DNA from: Acinetobacter lwoffii
GTDB lineage: Bacteria > Pseudomonadota > Gammaproteobacteria > Pseudomonadales > Moraxellaceae
Length of the DNA: 56,950 nucleotides
Assembly: GCA_013530545.1 (NCBI GenBank)
Contig: SPVA01000045.1
Location: 1 to 56,950, forward strand
Direction of reading: 5' to 3'
Numbering within the stretch: position 1 is the first letter of the stretch; each line of letters opens with the position of its first letter. A model generated the notes under the pieces. That model was not told where the DNA came from, searched no databases, and worked only from the letters and a program-made list of their open reading frames with translations. A program made the position numbers and the translations under genes. Of this stretch, positions 46,373-55,732 are shown one piece after another.

Positions 46373-49300
46373 TTAAGCCACCGCTTCATTAAACGCTTCA
46401 ACCACCCCAAATATACTGTCTGCATCCCCATCACCAAACACACCATCGATCCCTTCATAGTGAATTTGGTTAAACGGTGGTTCATATAATTGAGCAGCCT
46501 CTAATACACCATTTTGTGTTAAATGTTCGATTAACATTTCCACAAAACGTATCTGTTTTTCGTTATACGTTGAACCTTGTAGATACTTTGAGAATGCTTC
46601 TTGTACCGCTTGACGATCCAACCCCACCAAAGAGCGAATGAATAATGGTAGTGACTTTTCTGTACCAAAACATTCTTCAAACTTATCTCGGCTTTCTACT
46701 TCTTGAGCTTCAAAAACAAAACGCTCTAGCTCACTTAAATCAGTCGGTGTAAGAGTCAAACCACGTTTTAACTTTGCAATCGTAATATGATTTTCATTCG
46801 CCTTAATAAAGCTTTCTACACGTTTACGGTACTGTGCAAGATTGACACCACTTGATACGACAGGAATATCAACCGCTTGCATCTGTCCAATTTCATCATC
46901 GAGCATAGAATACACAATGGTCGAGGTCGATTTTTCAATCAGTTTCACCAAATCGCGAATACGTTTACGCATCGCTTCGAGCATTGGCAAGGTGATGCCT
47001 TTCCAGTATTCAACGGTTTGAATGTCTTGAATTAGCGCAATCTGTTCTGCAACAACAGGAATATTTTCTTTGCTTTCCAGTTTAGAAGCAATTTCAATCA
47101 CTTTATTGGCATAGCTTTGAGCTGCTGTATTGTTCTTTTCTAATACTGCTAGTTCAAGGTTATAACACAACATATCAAACAGTTTGGCTTCTAAGGTTTC
47201 AGGCTCAAGCTGGTTTGGTAATTTAGAAATGTGTTCTCGTAACGTACCGATGGCAAGATCATCTAAGTTGTTCCAAGCATCATCATTTTTGAAATGTTCA
47301 ACATGCTCAAGTTCAGATTTCACAATGAAATTCTCATTGTTCATGGACTTTACTTCAGTCTGTAAACTCTGACGCATATCTTGCTGTACAGCTTTCAATT
47401 CTTCGGTGTTATAGTCTTTAGCATTGAGCAGATTCAGGATATTTAAACGTGCTTTAAACAAGCGTTGTCCGAGTGGCTCTGTGGTCGATACAGGCGCACC
47501 ATCTGGATTTTCATTGAAGTATTCAAAGTTAGAGCAATAATCGAAAATAAAGAATTCTTTTTTATCTTTTTCAGGGCTAAACAATTCTTTGCAGAGTCGT
47601 GTACCACGCCCAATCATCTGCATAAACTTCACTTTAGAACGTACAGCTTTAAAGAATACTAAGTTGACCACTTCAGGTACATCAATGCCTGTATCGAGCA
47701 TATCCACTGAAATCGCAATCTGTGGCTCAGGTAAATCTTTCTTGCTAAAGTCATCAATTAAGCTTTGTGGATACTTAGTGGCATGTGTAATGACACGGGC
47801 AAACTTGCCATCATATTGCGGATAGTTTTCATTGAAGCGATCAGCAATAAACTGGGCATGTTTTTGATTGACGGCAAAGATAATGGTTTTACCAAGACGA
47901 TCTCCACCTTCAGTTTTAATACCATTTTCCATCAAGTGCTTGAGCATTAAATTAATCGTGCCTGTATTAAACAGCTCTTTATTAATCTTGGATGCTGAGA
48001 CCTCTTCAGGTGCATCTTGATTGCCCCAATTTAGACTATCCCAATGTTGTTTTTCTTCTTCGGAAAGTTCGTCATATTTCACGCCTTCACGCATGAATTT
48101 AAGCGGAACAGAATAAGCTTTTGGTGGCACAAGATAGCCATCGGCAATGGCTTGATCAAGGTCGTAGTAATCGGTTGGGACACCGCTTTCTAAGCCAAAC
48201 AGTGCGTATGTATCACGGTCAACTTCATCTCGTGGCGTTGCGGTTAAACCAACAAGCAAACTATCGAAGTATTTAAAAATCTCGCCAAATTTTTGATAAA
48301 CGCTGCGGTGTGCTTCATCAATAATAATCAGGTCAAACATGCCTGTACCGAATTGGCGTGTACCGTCCGCATTTTTTTCATCAATCAAGCCGATCATGGT
48401 TTGATAGGTAGAGAAATACACTCGACCAACCTGATTTTTATCCTCAAGTAAATTGACGAATGAGGCATCTTTTAAATTGGCTTTAAAGGCATTGTGCGCT
48501 TGATTGACCAATGAAGTGCGGTCTGCAAGGAATAAGGCTTTTTGCACCAGATTGGCTTTCATCAGCACATCGACCAGTGCAATGGCAGTACGTGTTTTAC
48601 CTGTGCCTGTTGCCATAATCAGTAAGCCTGCACGTTCTTTACGTTGATAGGCTGCAAGCATGGCTTTGATGGCACGAGTTTGGTAGTAACGCTCGACAAT
48701 CTCTGCATTGATCGGGAAGCTGCTTAAATCAGGGTTGTTCTTACGTCTTTCGATCAAGCGTTTGAGTTCTGCTTGTGTGTAAAAGCCATGAACTAAGCGT
48801 GGTGGGCCACCTTGCACATCATTCCAAATTCGGGTTTTGTAGCCATTGGTATAGAATATGACAGGGCGTTGTCCTGTTTGTTGCTCTAAACAGTCTGCAT
48901 AGAGCTTGGCTTGTTGTTGTCCAATATCAGGGTCGGTTGATGTGCGTTTTGCTTCAACCACAGCCAAAGGCAAGCCATTGGCATCATACAGCACATAATC
49001 CACTGCACCTTTACCCGATGGGCTCGGCATACCTGTTACAGCAACTTCCTCTCGAACCGATGTACCTATTTCCCAGCCTGCTTCTTCAAGCATGAGGTCA
49101 ATTTTAAGTTTTCGAGTTTCGTCTTCTTTATAGTCGGTATGGTCTTCGATTTTGCTGTTGGCAATTTTGGCTTGTTCAACATCAGCACGTTTTTGTGCAA
49201 GTTCAGCATCTATATTTGCAAGTAATTTTTCACGCTCTTCTAAACTTGCAGACAGTTCAAATAGTTTTTGTTCACGTTCCCGTAAAGCTTTATGTTGCTC

Positions 49301-49813
49301 CGCAAACTGTTTTTCTTTAGCTTCTGTTTCTTTTTGCAGTTGTTCTTTGTTGGCGGTGATTTGCTGAGTATTGTCAGCATTTGGTATTAGTTTTGGGTTA
49401 AATAAAATCGACTGAGAGCGATCTTTTGAGGGTGAGCCATAGTTTCGTTCAAACCAGACATACATCAGAAATAAATGGCTAATGTGTTTAACGGTTTCTT
49501 CTGTTGTGAGCTGCTTGAACTTTTTCCCATGTACGGCACTGTTACCGACCATGCGGATGTTGTCCATTTTGTCCCAAATATAGGGCGGAATCAGGTCTTT
49601 GAATTTGAGGTCGTTGAGTAAGTTATGTAGTGAAGCATCATAAGGTTGGGTCAGTTTTTTGTCGTATTGATACAGCCACAGCACGAGGTTTTCAAGTGAG
49701 GTACGAGCAGCAGCAAGAGCAAATTGGGGGGATATATACGTGAGCTTTTCGGCTTCTTTGGCAGTCGCTGCCAAGCTTTTAAATTCAGGTTCTAAAAACG
49801 AGAAGTTGCTCAT
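46373..49813 (-). CDS. hsdR: Type I restriction endonuclease, motor/nuclease subunit
   Basis: A 1146-residue ATP-driven translocase and nuclease. Residues 1-130 resemble a DUF4145-type N-terminal domain, and about 150-220 is a Glu/Lys/Gln-rich coiled coil. The PD-(D/E)xK nuclease core is around 270-290 (D272, E288-A-K290). The helicase has motif I MATGTGKTRT (400-409), DEAH box (499-502) and motif III GLTATP; the end resembles an EcoEI-type C-terminal domain. Full length. It is the last gene of the hsdM-hsdS-DUF4850-hsdR transcript and is convergent with the recombinase module. Confidence 0.95.
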   Translation of the reverse strand: MSNFSFLEPEFKSLAATAKEAEKLTYISPQFALAAARTSLENLVLWLYQYDKKLTQPYDASLHNLLNDLKFKDLIPPYIWDKMDNIRMVGNSAVHGKKFKQLTTEETVKHISHLFLMYVWFERNYGSPSKDRSQSILFNPKLIPNADNTQQITANKEQLQKETEAKEKQFAEQHKALREREQKLFELSASLEEREKLLANIDAELAQKRADVEQAKIANSKIEDHTDYKEDETRKLKIDLMLEEAGWEIGTSVREEVAVTGMPSPSGKGAVDYVLYDANGLPLAVVEAKRTSTDPDIGQQQAKLYADCLEQQTGQRPVIFYTNGYKTRIWNDVQGGPPRLVHGFYTQAELKRLIERRKNNPDLSSFPINAEIVERYYQTRAIKAMLAAYQRKERAGLLIMATGTGKTRTAIALVDVLMKANLVQKALFLADRTSLVNQAHNAFKANLKDASFVNLLEDKNQVGRVYFSTYQTMIGLIDEKNADGTRQFGTGMFDLIIIDEAHRSVYQKFGEIFKYFDSLLVGLTATPRDEVDRDTYALFGLESGVPTDYYDLDQAIADGYLVPPKAYSVPLKFMREGVKYDELSEEEKQHWDSLNWGNQDAPEEVSASKINKELFNTGTINLMLKHLMENGIKTEGGDRLGKTIIFAVNQKHAQFIADRFNENYPQYDGKFARVITHATKYPQSLIDDFSKKDLPEPQIAISVDMLDTGIDVPEVVNLVFFKAVRSKVKFMQMIGRGTRLCKELFSPEKDKKEFFIFDYCSNFEYFNENPDGAPVSTTEPLGQRLFKARLNILNLLNAKDYNTEELKAVQQDMRQSLQTEVKSMNNENFIVKSELEHVEHFKNDDAWNNLDDLAIGTLREHISKLPNQLEPETLEAKLFDMLCYNLELAVLEKNNTAAQSYANKVIEIASKLESKENIPVVAEQIALIQDIQTVEYWKGITLPMLEAMRKRIRDLVKLIEKSTSTIVYSMLDDEIGQMQAVDIPVVSSGVNLAQYRKRVESFIKANENHITIAKLKRGLTLTPTDLSELERFVFEAQEVESRDKFEECFGTEKSLPLFIRSLVGLDRQAVQEAFSKYLQGSTYNEKQIRFVEMLIEHLTQNGVLEAAQLYEPPFNQIHYEGIDGVFGDGDADSIFGVVEAFNEAVA

Positions 49814-49867
49814 GTATATACCCTCAAATTTTAAATTAAATTTTATAGATTCTTGATATTAAGTAAT

Positions 49868-50617
49868 TTACTTATGTGTTAAAGAAAAAAAGTTTAACAT
49901 TATTCGAGCATATTCCATTTTATCTGATGCAACTGTAACACTAAGTCCATCATAAATATTGTCTTCATTTGGCCGAAATTTTGCGACCCCATTGGTTTGA
50001 TATTGTCCTTTTAATTGATACTGATAATAAACAGTTTGTTGATTCGCTCTTACTATGTGTACAGGTGGTGTTGTCCCACTAAACTTAGTACCATATAGTT
50101 GATGATTTTGCCTTGCAGCTTCTGGGAAAAATGGTGTTGCGGCATCAAGTCCACAACCGACACAAGCAGGGACAGCATATAAACTTAGGTTTGACTTTTG
50201 ATCTGCTGATGCAAGTGCTAAAACGGTGTTGCCGTTTACACCAATAGCACCTTTCAATCGTGTCCATTCAGCAGGTGCTAAGATCCATTCTTCTGTTTCA
50301 GCAATGTTATATACCCTCATGCTGGCAGCAAGTTTTTTTGGTAAATCCATTGCGAAATAGCACTTTGACTTATTACAACTTGCTGTAGGTCTATGTGGTG
50401 CATCAGTTTCATCCATACCCATAGGGACGCTGATCGAATATGCAGGGACTTGCACACCATTTTTAAATATTGCTGTACCTATAGCCGTTATAGGATGCAT
50501 TTTTCTTTGTTCATTTACGCTGATATCTATTCTTACAGGAGAAAATGTATATTTTTCAGCAAAACTAGCAGTTGAAAAAAAACTTAAGCCAACGGCTACG
50601 ATTAATTTAAATTTCAT
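49868..50617 (-). CDS. Exported DUF4850-like protein inside the hsd operon
   Basis: A 249-residue protein with a clear Sec signal peptide (MKFKLIVAVGLSFFSTASFA, cleavage near residue 20), so it should be periplasmic or secreted. Two cysteine pairs (SCNKSKC, CVGC) could form disulfides. The body appears beta-rich and resembles DUF4850-type proteins found mainly in Acinetobacter; their role is unknown. Its start codon lies inside the end of hsdS (11-base overlap) and hsdR follows 54 bases later, so it is part of the restriction operon. That is an unexpected place for an exported protein. Confidence 0.78.
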   Translation of the reverse strand: MKFKLIVAVGLSFFSTASFAEKYTFSPVRIDISVNEQRKMHPITAIGTAIFKNGVQVPAYSISVPMGMDETDAPHRPTASCNKSKCYFAMDLPKKLAASMRVYNIAETEEWILAPAEWTRLKGAIGVNGNTVLALASADQKSNLSLYAVPACVGCGLDAATPFFPEAARQNHQLYGTKFSGTTPPVHIVRANQQTVYYQYQLKGQYQTNGVAKFRPNEDNIYDGLSVTVASDKMEYARIMLNFFSLTHK

Positions 50618-51809
50618 AACTGTCCTTGTATCTTAGATTCTCAAATGAAGTGCCGTTAAAAGCTTGGTTTTGTAGTGATTTGAATAAATCATCTGCTTGA
50701 TTCAATGCAAGTTTAGATTTGATTTTTAAACTTTCAATCACTTCACACTTTTGGACAAAATAATTTTGTTCATCTAAGGAGATATTGAATACTATAATTT
50801 CTTTTAAATCCTTAAGATTTAGCGTTTTTTGGGCAACTCCACGCACTAAACGATCTGCCTGTCGTCTGACACCATAACTTGATAACATCTTTTCTAAAAA
50901 CTTAGGATTTACCTTATCGAAATTAGGTTTGATATGTGCGATATGTCTTTGAAAACAAAATAATTGATTACTTTTAACCCTAGCTACATTACCATAACTA
51001 CCAACAGTTGTATAAAGAATATCATTCAACTCAATTTTGGTACTTTTTGTTAATGAATCATACGTGACTTGATCAATAAACTTTTGAGAAGAATAATCAA
51101 TTTCTCCATCAACTATATTGCTGATAAATAAAAATGGAATACCTTCTGTTGTCCACTTAGGACTTTGATGTGTGCCATCAGTAACTTTTTTGCATAAATC
51201 TAATAAGGCAACTGTTTCTAATCCTTTTAGGTTATCAATAGGATCGCCAAACATATCAATAAAGGTGGCTTGTAAAAGCTGATCTAACTTTTCAATGGCT
51301 TGCTGACGTTTTTGGCGTAAATCATCCGCTTGATCTAAAATTGACGCAATTCGGCGTTGTTCTGCAAGTGGTGGGAGTGGGATTTTTACTTCACTTAACT
51401 TAGCTTTATTTAATGTTTTACCCATTGCAGCACGATCAGCATTTTCAAGTAAATCAATATGCTGTAAAGCCCAATATAAATAGTTTATATCTACTTGTGA
51501 GTCTAACTCTGTTAATGATGCAATAGCCTCATTTGTATACATCGGTTTTTGAGTTATACCAACTTTACCAATACTTAGTTTATAACTTAGTACCAATGTA
51601 TTCTTAGGAATAAGCTTTATATTTGATGCTTTTACACCAAGATCAGTAATACATTCCTTCGTATTATTTAAATATCTCCCTTGATTCATATCTGCAATAG
51701 ATAGCCAAGCATGAGTACCATCTCTCCAATAATCATTTTCATGACGAGATGGTGTTTTGCCAATCTGAATAGTACAAATATCTTTCAGAGCTTTTAGTTC
51801 AAAACTCAC
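50607..51809 (-). CDS. hsdS: Type I restriction-modification specificity subunit
   Basis: This 400-residue subunit sets the DNA target of the methylase and nuclease. It has two target-recognition domains (about residues 1-150 and 200-350). A conserved helical spacer lies between them (PPLAEQRRIASILDQADDLR near 148), and a second, weaker spacer-like segment is at the C-terminus. Recognition domains are highly variable, so the bipartite target cannot be read. It overlaps hsdM by four bases and the downstream exported protein by eleven. Confidence 0.93.
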   Translation of the reverse strand: MSFELKALKDICTIQIGKTPSRHENDYWRDGTHAWLSIADMNQGRYLNNTKECITDLGVKASNIKLIPKNTLVLSYKLSIGKVGITQKPMYTNEAIASLTELDSQVDINYLYWALQHIDLLENADRAAMGKTLNKAKLSEVKIPLPPLAEQRRIASILDQADDLRQKRQQAIEKLDQLLQATFIDMFGDPIDNLKGLETVALLDLCKKVTDGTHQSPKWTTEGIPFLFISNIVDGEIDYSSQKFIDQVTYDSLTKSTKIELNDILYTTVGSYGNVARVKSNQLFCFQRHIAHIKPNFDKVNPKFLEKMLSSYGVRRQADRLVRGVAQKTLNLKDLKEIIVFNISLDEQNYFVQKCEVIESLKIKSKLALNQADDLFKSLQNQAFNGTSFENLRYKDSYEI

Positions 51810-53287
51810 TTAAGCATCTCCTTAAGTGCAGCCATTCCTTTTAAAATATCTTGTTCAAGCACTTCTAAATCCGCCAATATTTTACTTGGTGCTTCATATT
51901 CCACTTGCTCATACACCACTTCCTTATAACGGTTAATCGACAAGTCATAACCATTGGCAGCAATATCAGCTTTGTCAACTAAGAAGCTTTGCTCTGTCGC
52001 TTTACGAGAGCTTTCCACTTCTAAGTTTTTAAAACGAGCAATAATGTCAGGAATATTATTATTTTCATGCTTAGACGCATCTAATTCATTGCGCTTATCA
52101 TCCAACGAATAACCATCCGCCTGCATATCATAAAACCAAACTTTGTCCGTACCGCCCGACATGGTTTTGGTGAAAATCATAATGGCAGTCGAAACGCCTG
52201 CATACGGCTTAAAAACACCAGAAGGCATTGAAATAATTGCTTCAAGCTTTTGTTCTTCCACAATCTTTTGACGCAAATCCTTATGCGCTTTTGATGAACC
52301 AAATAACACACCATCAGGCACAATCACCGCAGCACGACCACCTGTTTTTAATAGACGTAAGAACAAGGCTAAAAATAACAATTCGGTCTTTTTGGTTTTG
52401 ACTACGGCTTGAATGTTCTTGGCACAGCTTTCATTGTCTAAACTGCCTGCAAATGGAGGATTGGCTAGAATCAGGCTGTATTTTTCAGCAATATGAGAAT
52501 GCGTTTCACTCAAAGAATCACGGTTTTCAATACGTGGGTTTTCAACACCGTGCAGCATCATGTTCATTGAACCAATACGAAGCATGGTGCTGTCAAAGTC
52601 ATATCCAAAGAAGGTGTCGGAGCTAAAACGCTTAGCCGCTTCAGGATTGGCAAAAATTTCAGTGCTGTAATGATCATTTAAATATTCACTTGCAGCAACA
52701 AGGAAGCCAGCTGTACCACACGCAGGGTCACAGATGGTATCGGTTGGCTTAGGTTGCATCAGCTCCACAATCATCTTGATGATATGGCGAGGGGTACGGA
52801 ACTGACCGTTTTGACCTGCTGAAGCGATCTTACCGAGCATGTATTCGTAAATATCGCCTTTAGTGTCTTTATCATCCATTGGTACATCGGCAACCAAATC
52901 CACCACTTTGGTTAAAAGTGCAGGTGTGGGAATGGTAAAACGGGCATCTTTCATGTGGTGGCTATAGGTGGTTTCGTCTTCTGCACCTAAGTTTTTAATG
53001 AAAGGAAAGACTTCATTGGCAACGGTATTATATAAAGTTGCAGCATCGCCTAAAGTGATGAATTTCGACCAACGTAAGTGGTCTTGTTCAGGCGTAAAAA
53101 TTGGATGTTCTACAGCTTTCTTTAAACGATTAGCTTTCTTCTCTTTAGTGATCTGAATTTCATCAAGTCGGCGAATAAACAGCAAATAGGTCATTTGCTC
53201 CATGACTTCTAAAGGATTGGAAATACCACCACTCCAAAATGCATTCCAAATCTGGTCAATTTTGCTTTTAATTTCGCCTGTAATCAC
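51806..53287 (-). CDS. hsdM: Type I restriction-modification DNA methyltransferase subunit
   Basis: A 493-residue adenine N6-methyltransferase. I start it at the GTG 53287 (M/VITGEIKSKIDQIWNAFWSG), the usual HsdM N-terminus; a TTG five codons upstream is possible. Motif I (DPACGTAGFL) is at about 187-196, and the catalytic NPPF at 276-279. The N-terminal helical domain (SNPLEVMEQMTYLLFIRRLDE) is complete. It is the first gene of the hsd operon, divergent from the HAD hydrolase with about 160 bases between starts. Confidence 0.95.
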   Translation of the reverse strand: MITGEIKSKIDQIWNAFWSGGISNPLEVMEQMTYLLFIRRLDEIQITKEKKANRLKKAVEHPIFTPEQDHLRWSKFITLGDAATLYNTVANEVFPFIKNLGAEDETTYSHHMKDARFTIPTPALLTKVVDLVADVPMDDKDTKGDIYEYMLGKIASAGQNGQFRTPRHIIKMIVELMQPKPTDTICDPACGTAGFLVAASEYLNDHYSTEIFANPEAAKRFSSDTFFGYDFDSTMLRIGSMNMMLHGVENPRIENRDSLSETHSHIAEKYSLILANPPFAGSLDNESCAKNIQAVVKTKKTELLFLALFLRLLKTGGRAAVIVPDGVLFGSSKAHKDLRQKIVEEQKLEAIISMPSGVFKPYAGVSTAIMIFTKTMSGGTDKVWFYDMQADGYSLDDKRNELDASKHENNNIPDIIARFKNLEVESSRKATEQSFLVDKADIAANGYDLSINRYKEVVYEQVEYEAPSKILADLEVLEQDILKGMAALKEMLK

Positions 53288-53448
53288 GTGGATGACTCTC
53301 AAATTTGTTTGAGGTCTATTGTGTTGGATTTACAAGGGAAATGCTATGGGGAAATAGTGGGGTGCGACATCATTTGACTTTCATAGAAGTTTATTCTTAG
53401 GCAAAAAATATTAAACTGAATCATCTAAAAAGTAGATTGTGAAATAGC

Positions 53449-54051
53449 ATGAAGAATGATCCTAAAGTCATAATATTTGATGCTTTCGGTACACTTGTAA
53501 AAATTGGTACAAGCCGATCTCCATATCGTAAATTAATGAAATGGCTAAAAGATAATGGGAGAAAACCAAGCCCTAAAGATGCAAATATCATCATGTCACA
53601 AGCTATTGATATTGCACAATTAGCTCTGCATTTTGGACAAGTGATTCCTGAACAGCTTTTAAATGAAATCAATGATGACCTTCAATTTGAGTTAAATACG
53701 ATTGAACTCTATGAAGATACGATACCTACGCTACAAGTTTTACAAAAACATGATTTTAAAATTGCGCTTTGTTCCAATTTAGCAATGCCTTACGGTGAAC
53801 AACTTAAAACACTTCTGCCTAGTTTATTTGATGTCGTTGTCTTTAGTTATGAGGTAGGATCAATAAAGCCTGAACAACAAATTTATGAATTCATTAAGGT
53901 ACATTTCGACTATGAAATATCAGAAATGTTATTTATTGGAGATCATCCAGTTTTAGATGTTGAAAAACCAATTTCATTAGGAATGAATGCACGCTTGATT
54001 CAACGTCTTAAAGGGCAGCAACTTTTGGATGTAATAGCAGATTTATTATAA
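53449..54051 (+). CDS. HAD-superfamily hydrolase
   Basis: A 200-residue soluble enzyme. Motif I is IFDAFGTLV (nucleophile D10; the second aspartate is replaced by phenylalanine as in many haloacid-dehalogenase-type members). Motif II is the Ser in LCSN, motif III a Lys in GSIKPEQQIYEF, and motif IV IGDHPVLDVE. A helical cap lies between motifs I and II. The substrate is unknown; likely a phosphatase. It is divergent from hsdM and may be ordinary cargo of the island. Confidence 0.85.
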   Translation: MKNDPKVIIFDAFGTLVKIGTSRSPYRKLMKWLKDNGRKPSPKDANIIMSQAIDIAQLALHFGQVIPEQLLNEINDDLQFELNTIELYEDTIPTLQVLQKHDFKIALCSNLAMPYGEQLKTLLPSLFDVVVFSYEVGSIKPEQQIYEFIKVHFDYEISEMLFIGDHPVLDVEKPISLGMNARLIQRLKGQQLLDVIADLL

Positions 54052-54064
54052 AGCGCCTTTTACA

Positions 54065-54319
54065 TTAATACTCAACACAATACATAGGACAAGTATATCT
54101 ATATGGATACCCCCCACTATCAATAATCACATGACCTTCAGCTTCTATGGCTCTAAATGCTCGATAGATTTTGTTATTAAGTGATTTTTCCCTAAATTGA
54201 GGATAAGCATATAAAAAACTCTCTTTAATCTCTTTAAATGTCAAATATTTAAAAGGTGAAGATGATAAAAAAGCGAACCAATAATCCTTAATACACTGAT
54301 ATTCAAAAATATTTTCCAA
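54065..54319 (-). CDS. 84-residue hypothetical protein divergent from an XRE regulator
   Basis: A small soluble protein rich in aromatic residues. The order of helices and strands (LTFKEIKESFLYAYP, then NKIYRAFRAIEAEGHVIID, then a short hairpin YPYRYTC) suggests a winged-helix-like DNA-binding fold, but no family is recognised. Two cysteines lie near the C-terminus (TCPMYC). It diverges from the XRE gene across a 70-base region containing a perfect palindrome, implying joint regulation. Confidence 0.6.
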   Translation of the reverse strand: MENIFEYQCIKDYWFAFLSSSPFKYLTFKEIKESFLYAYPQFREKSLNNKIYRAFRAIEAEGHVIIDSGGYPYRYTCPMYCVEY

Positions 54320-54340
54320 AGCCTACCACCAAAAATAAAA

Positions 54341-54363
54341 AAATATCCCATTTTGGGATATTT
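54341..54363. promoter_or_regulatory. Palindromic operator candidate between the divergent pair
   Basis: AAATATCCCA and its exact complement TGGGATATTT flank three T bases. The site is centred 38 bases before the XRE start codon and about 33 bases before the start of the 84-residue gene, ideal for an autoregulating XRE protein. Confidence 0.55.
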
Positions 54364-54389
54364 ATAATAATAGTACAACATCTTGAGCC

Positions 54390-54629
54390 ATGAGCTCAAT
54401 ACACGATCCTCGCTACAAAAAGCTAATACAAAAACTTATTCATATACGTGAGTTAAAAAAAATAACTCAGGTAGAGCTCGCTGCATCTTTAAAAAAGCCT
54501 CAATCTTATATTGCCAAAGTTGAAAACCTAGACCGAAGGCTAGATATTTTGGAATTGAATGATTGGCTAAACGTATTAGATATTTCTATTATTACTTTCA
54601 TAGAAGAAGCTCTTAGCATTGACACTTAA
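54390..54629 (+). CDS. XRE-family transcriptional regulator
   Basis: A 79-residue protein that is almost entirely one helix-turn-helix domain: helix 1 (YKKLIQKLIHIRELK), turn and recognition helix (TQVELAASLKKPQSYIAKVENLDRRLD), and a supporting helix (LNDWLNVLD). Proteins of this size act as autoregulators of toxin-antitoxin, restriction (C-protein) or island genes. The start ATG at 54390 is fixed by the domain. Its target is probably the palindrome just upstream. Confidence 0.85.
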   Translation: MSSIHDPRYKKLIQKLIHIRELKKITQVELAASLKKPQSYIAKVENLDRRLDILELNDWLNVLDISIITFIEEALSIDT

Positions 54630-54956
54630 ACCACGGAAACAACCTCCACATTGTTCATGTTTTAGTAAAAGTTTAGTTCTATTTTGGGTACCTATCCCCT
54701 AAAAAATGACAGTTAAGTCCCATATTAGGTACTTAACTGTCACACTTAAGTCTTCGTTAAACTATTAAATAGAACTCTTAGATCAAACTGAAAAATTCGA
54801 TTTAAAAATGGAAGTCCACGGGGAAACTTTGGAAGGGTAATCCTCATATATCCCTGAAGTAGTTGTTACAGATAAAATATCCATTTGTCGGAATGGACTA
54901 CCTCTGAGTACTACAAGCACTTTAGAGCAAATAACTAAAAAGGACATGAAAATCAA
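54630..54956. other. Gene-free stretch between the XRE gene and a qatC remnant
   Basis: About 330 bases with no supported open frame. It contains the 12-bp inverted repeat described separately and may mark a junction between insertions. Confidence 0.5.
54707..54742. repeat. Perfect 12-bp inverted repeat
   Basis: TGACAGTTAAGT (54707-54718) and ACTTAACTGTCA (54731-54742) are exact complements around a 12-base spacer. No T-tract follows, so it is not a typical terminator; it could be a protein-binding site or a mobile-element scar. Confidence 0.55.
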
Positions 54957-55532
54957 TTATACTAAGCCCAAGTCCCCAAAAAAGTTCTGCATTTCAATCA
55001 AGCCTCTTTCAACGGTATCCTGATACTCTGGTTTATCCTGTATTAAACTAGAACTCAATGATGCACCGATCCATCTTGATGTTCCCAATTGCGCTCTATT
55101 CAATATTGCCATTCTCATAGAAAAAACATCATCAAAATTTGCATGATCTTCATCATTTATAGTTAAGTCATCAAATTTGTACTTAGTCTTATCGAATGAT
55201 GAACCCTTCCAATAAAAAATGGATGCTCTGCGGACTAGACAGGGAACACAGCGACCACAATGCGTATTGTTATAAACTCCATACCGCCCACAGCTTGTCG
55301 TGACATGTGCATATTTCTTAAGGAGGTTCTGATCCAAACACTTTTCTAACATCTCGCCTTTTGTCATAAATCTATAGGGATTACAAATAGAAATCTTGAG
55401 TCCACAATTGTTTAAGATCTCTTGAAAAAGATTTAAAACTACGGGATGAGTTGTTCTTGTGCTTAAGCTTCCTATACGCCCTGGTGTTATAGCTGGATTT
55501 ATTGATATATATCCATTTTCACAGACGTAAAG
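54957..55532 (-). pseudogene. QatC-like (QueC-family) defence protein, C-terminal remnant
   Basis: About 190 codons read without a start codon from roughly 55532 down to 54957. The sequence contains the distinctive C-terminal half of QatC, the QueC-like member of the Qat anti-phage system: LYVCENGYISINP, RIGSLSTRTTHP, NPYRFMTKGEML, and a four-cysteine zinc site (SCGRYGVYNNTHCGRCVPC followed by LVRRA). The ATP-pyrophosphatase N-terminal half is missing, and QatA, QatB and QatD are not seen. Homology ends where plus-strand sequence of another gene begins, so a rearrangement cut the gene. Confidence 0.75.
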
Positions 55533-55682
55533 GGTAACTATATCAGTGTTGCAGGGCTGATTCTGGATAAATCTAATGGTGTGGTAGAGGTTGGATCAAC
55601 GCTAGATTATCAAGGTGCACACTTTGAAGTAACCGAATTAGAAGCCAATCATATTAAGACTGTTATTATTACTTTAAGGTAA
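55533..55682 (+). pseudogene. CorC/HlyC-type transporter-associated domain, C-terminal remnant
   Basis: Reading plus-strand codons from 55533 to the TAA at 55680-55682 gives about 49 residues (GNYISVAGLILDKSNG..., then FEVTELEANHIKTVIITLR), the pattern of the C-terminal CorC/HlyC domain found in hemolysin-like and TerC-like membrane proteins. No start codon or upstream domain is present; the preceding bases belong to the opposing qatC remnant. A terminator follows, as for an originally complete gene. Confidence 0.6.
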
Positions 55683-55694
55683 TGAGCAATTGAT

Positions 55695-55724
55695 AAAGCC
55701 CTCATAAAATTATGGGGGCTTTTT
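55695..55724 (+). terminator. Rho-independent terminator after the CorC-type remnant
   Basis: A 13-bp stem (AAAGCCCTCATAA / TTATGGGGGCTTT, one G-T pair) followed by a short T-tract. It lies between convergent sequences and may serve both. Confidence 0.65.
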
Positions 55725-55732
55725 GATTCAAG

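Noticed and set aside
55560..55680. Continuation of the minus-strand qatC frame past 55560
   Set aside because: The frame stays open but is antisense to the CorC-type remnant and loses QatC character before 55540.
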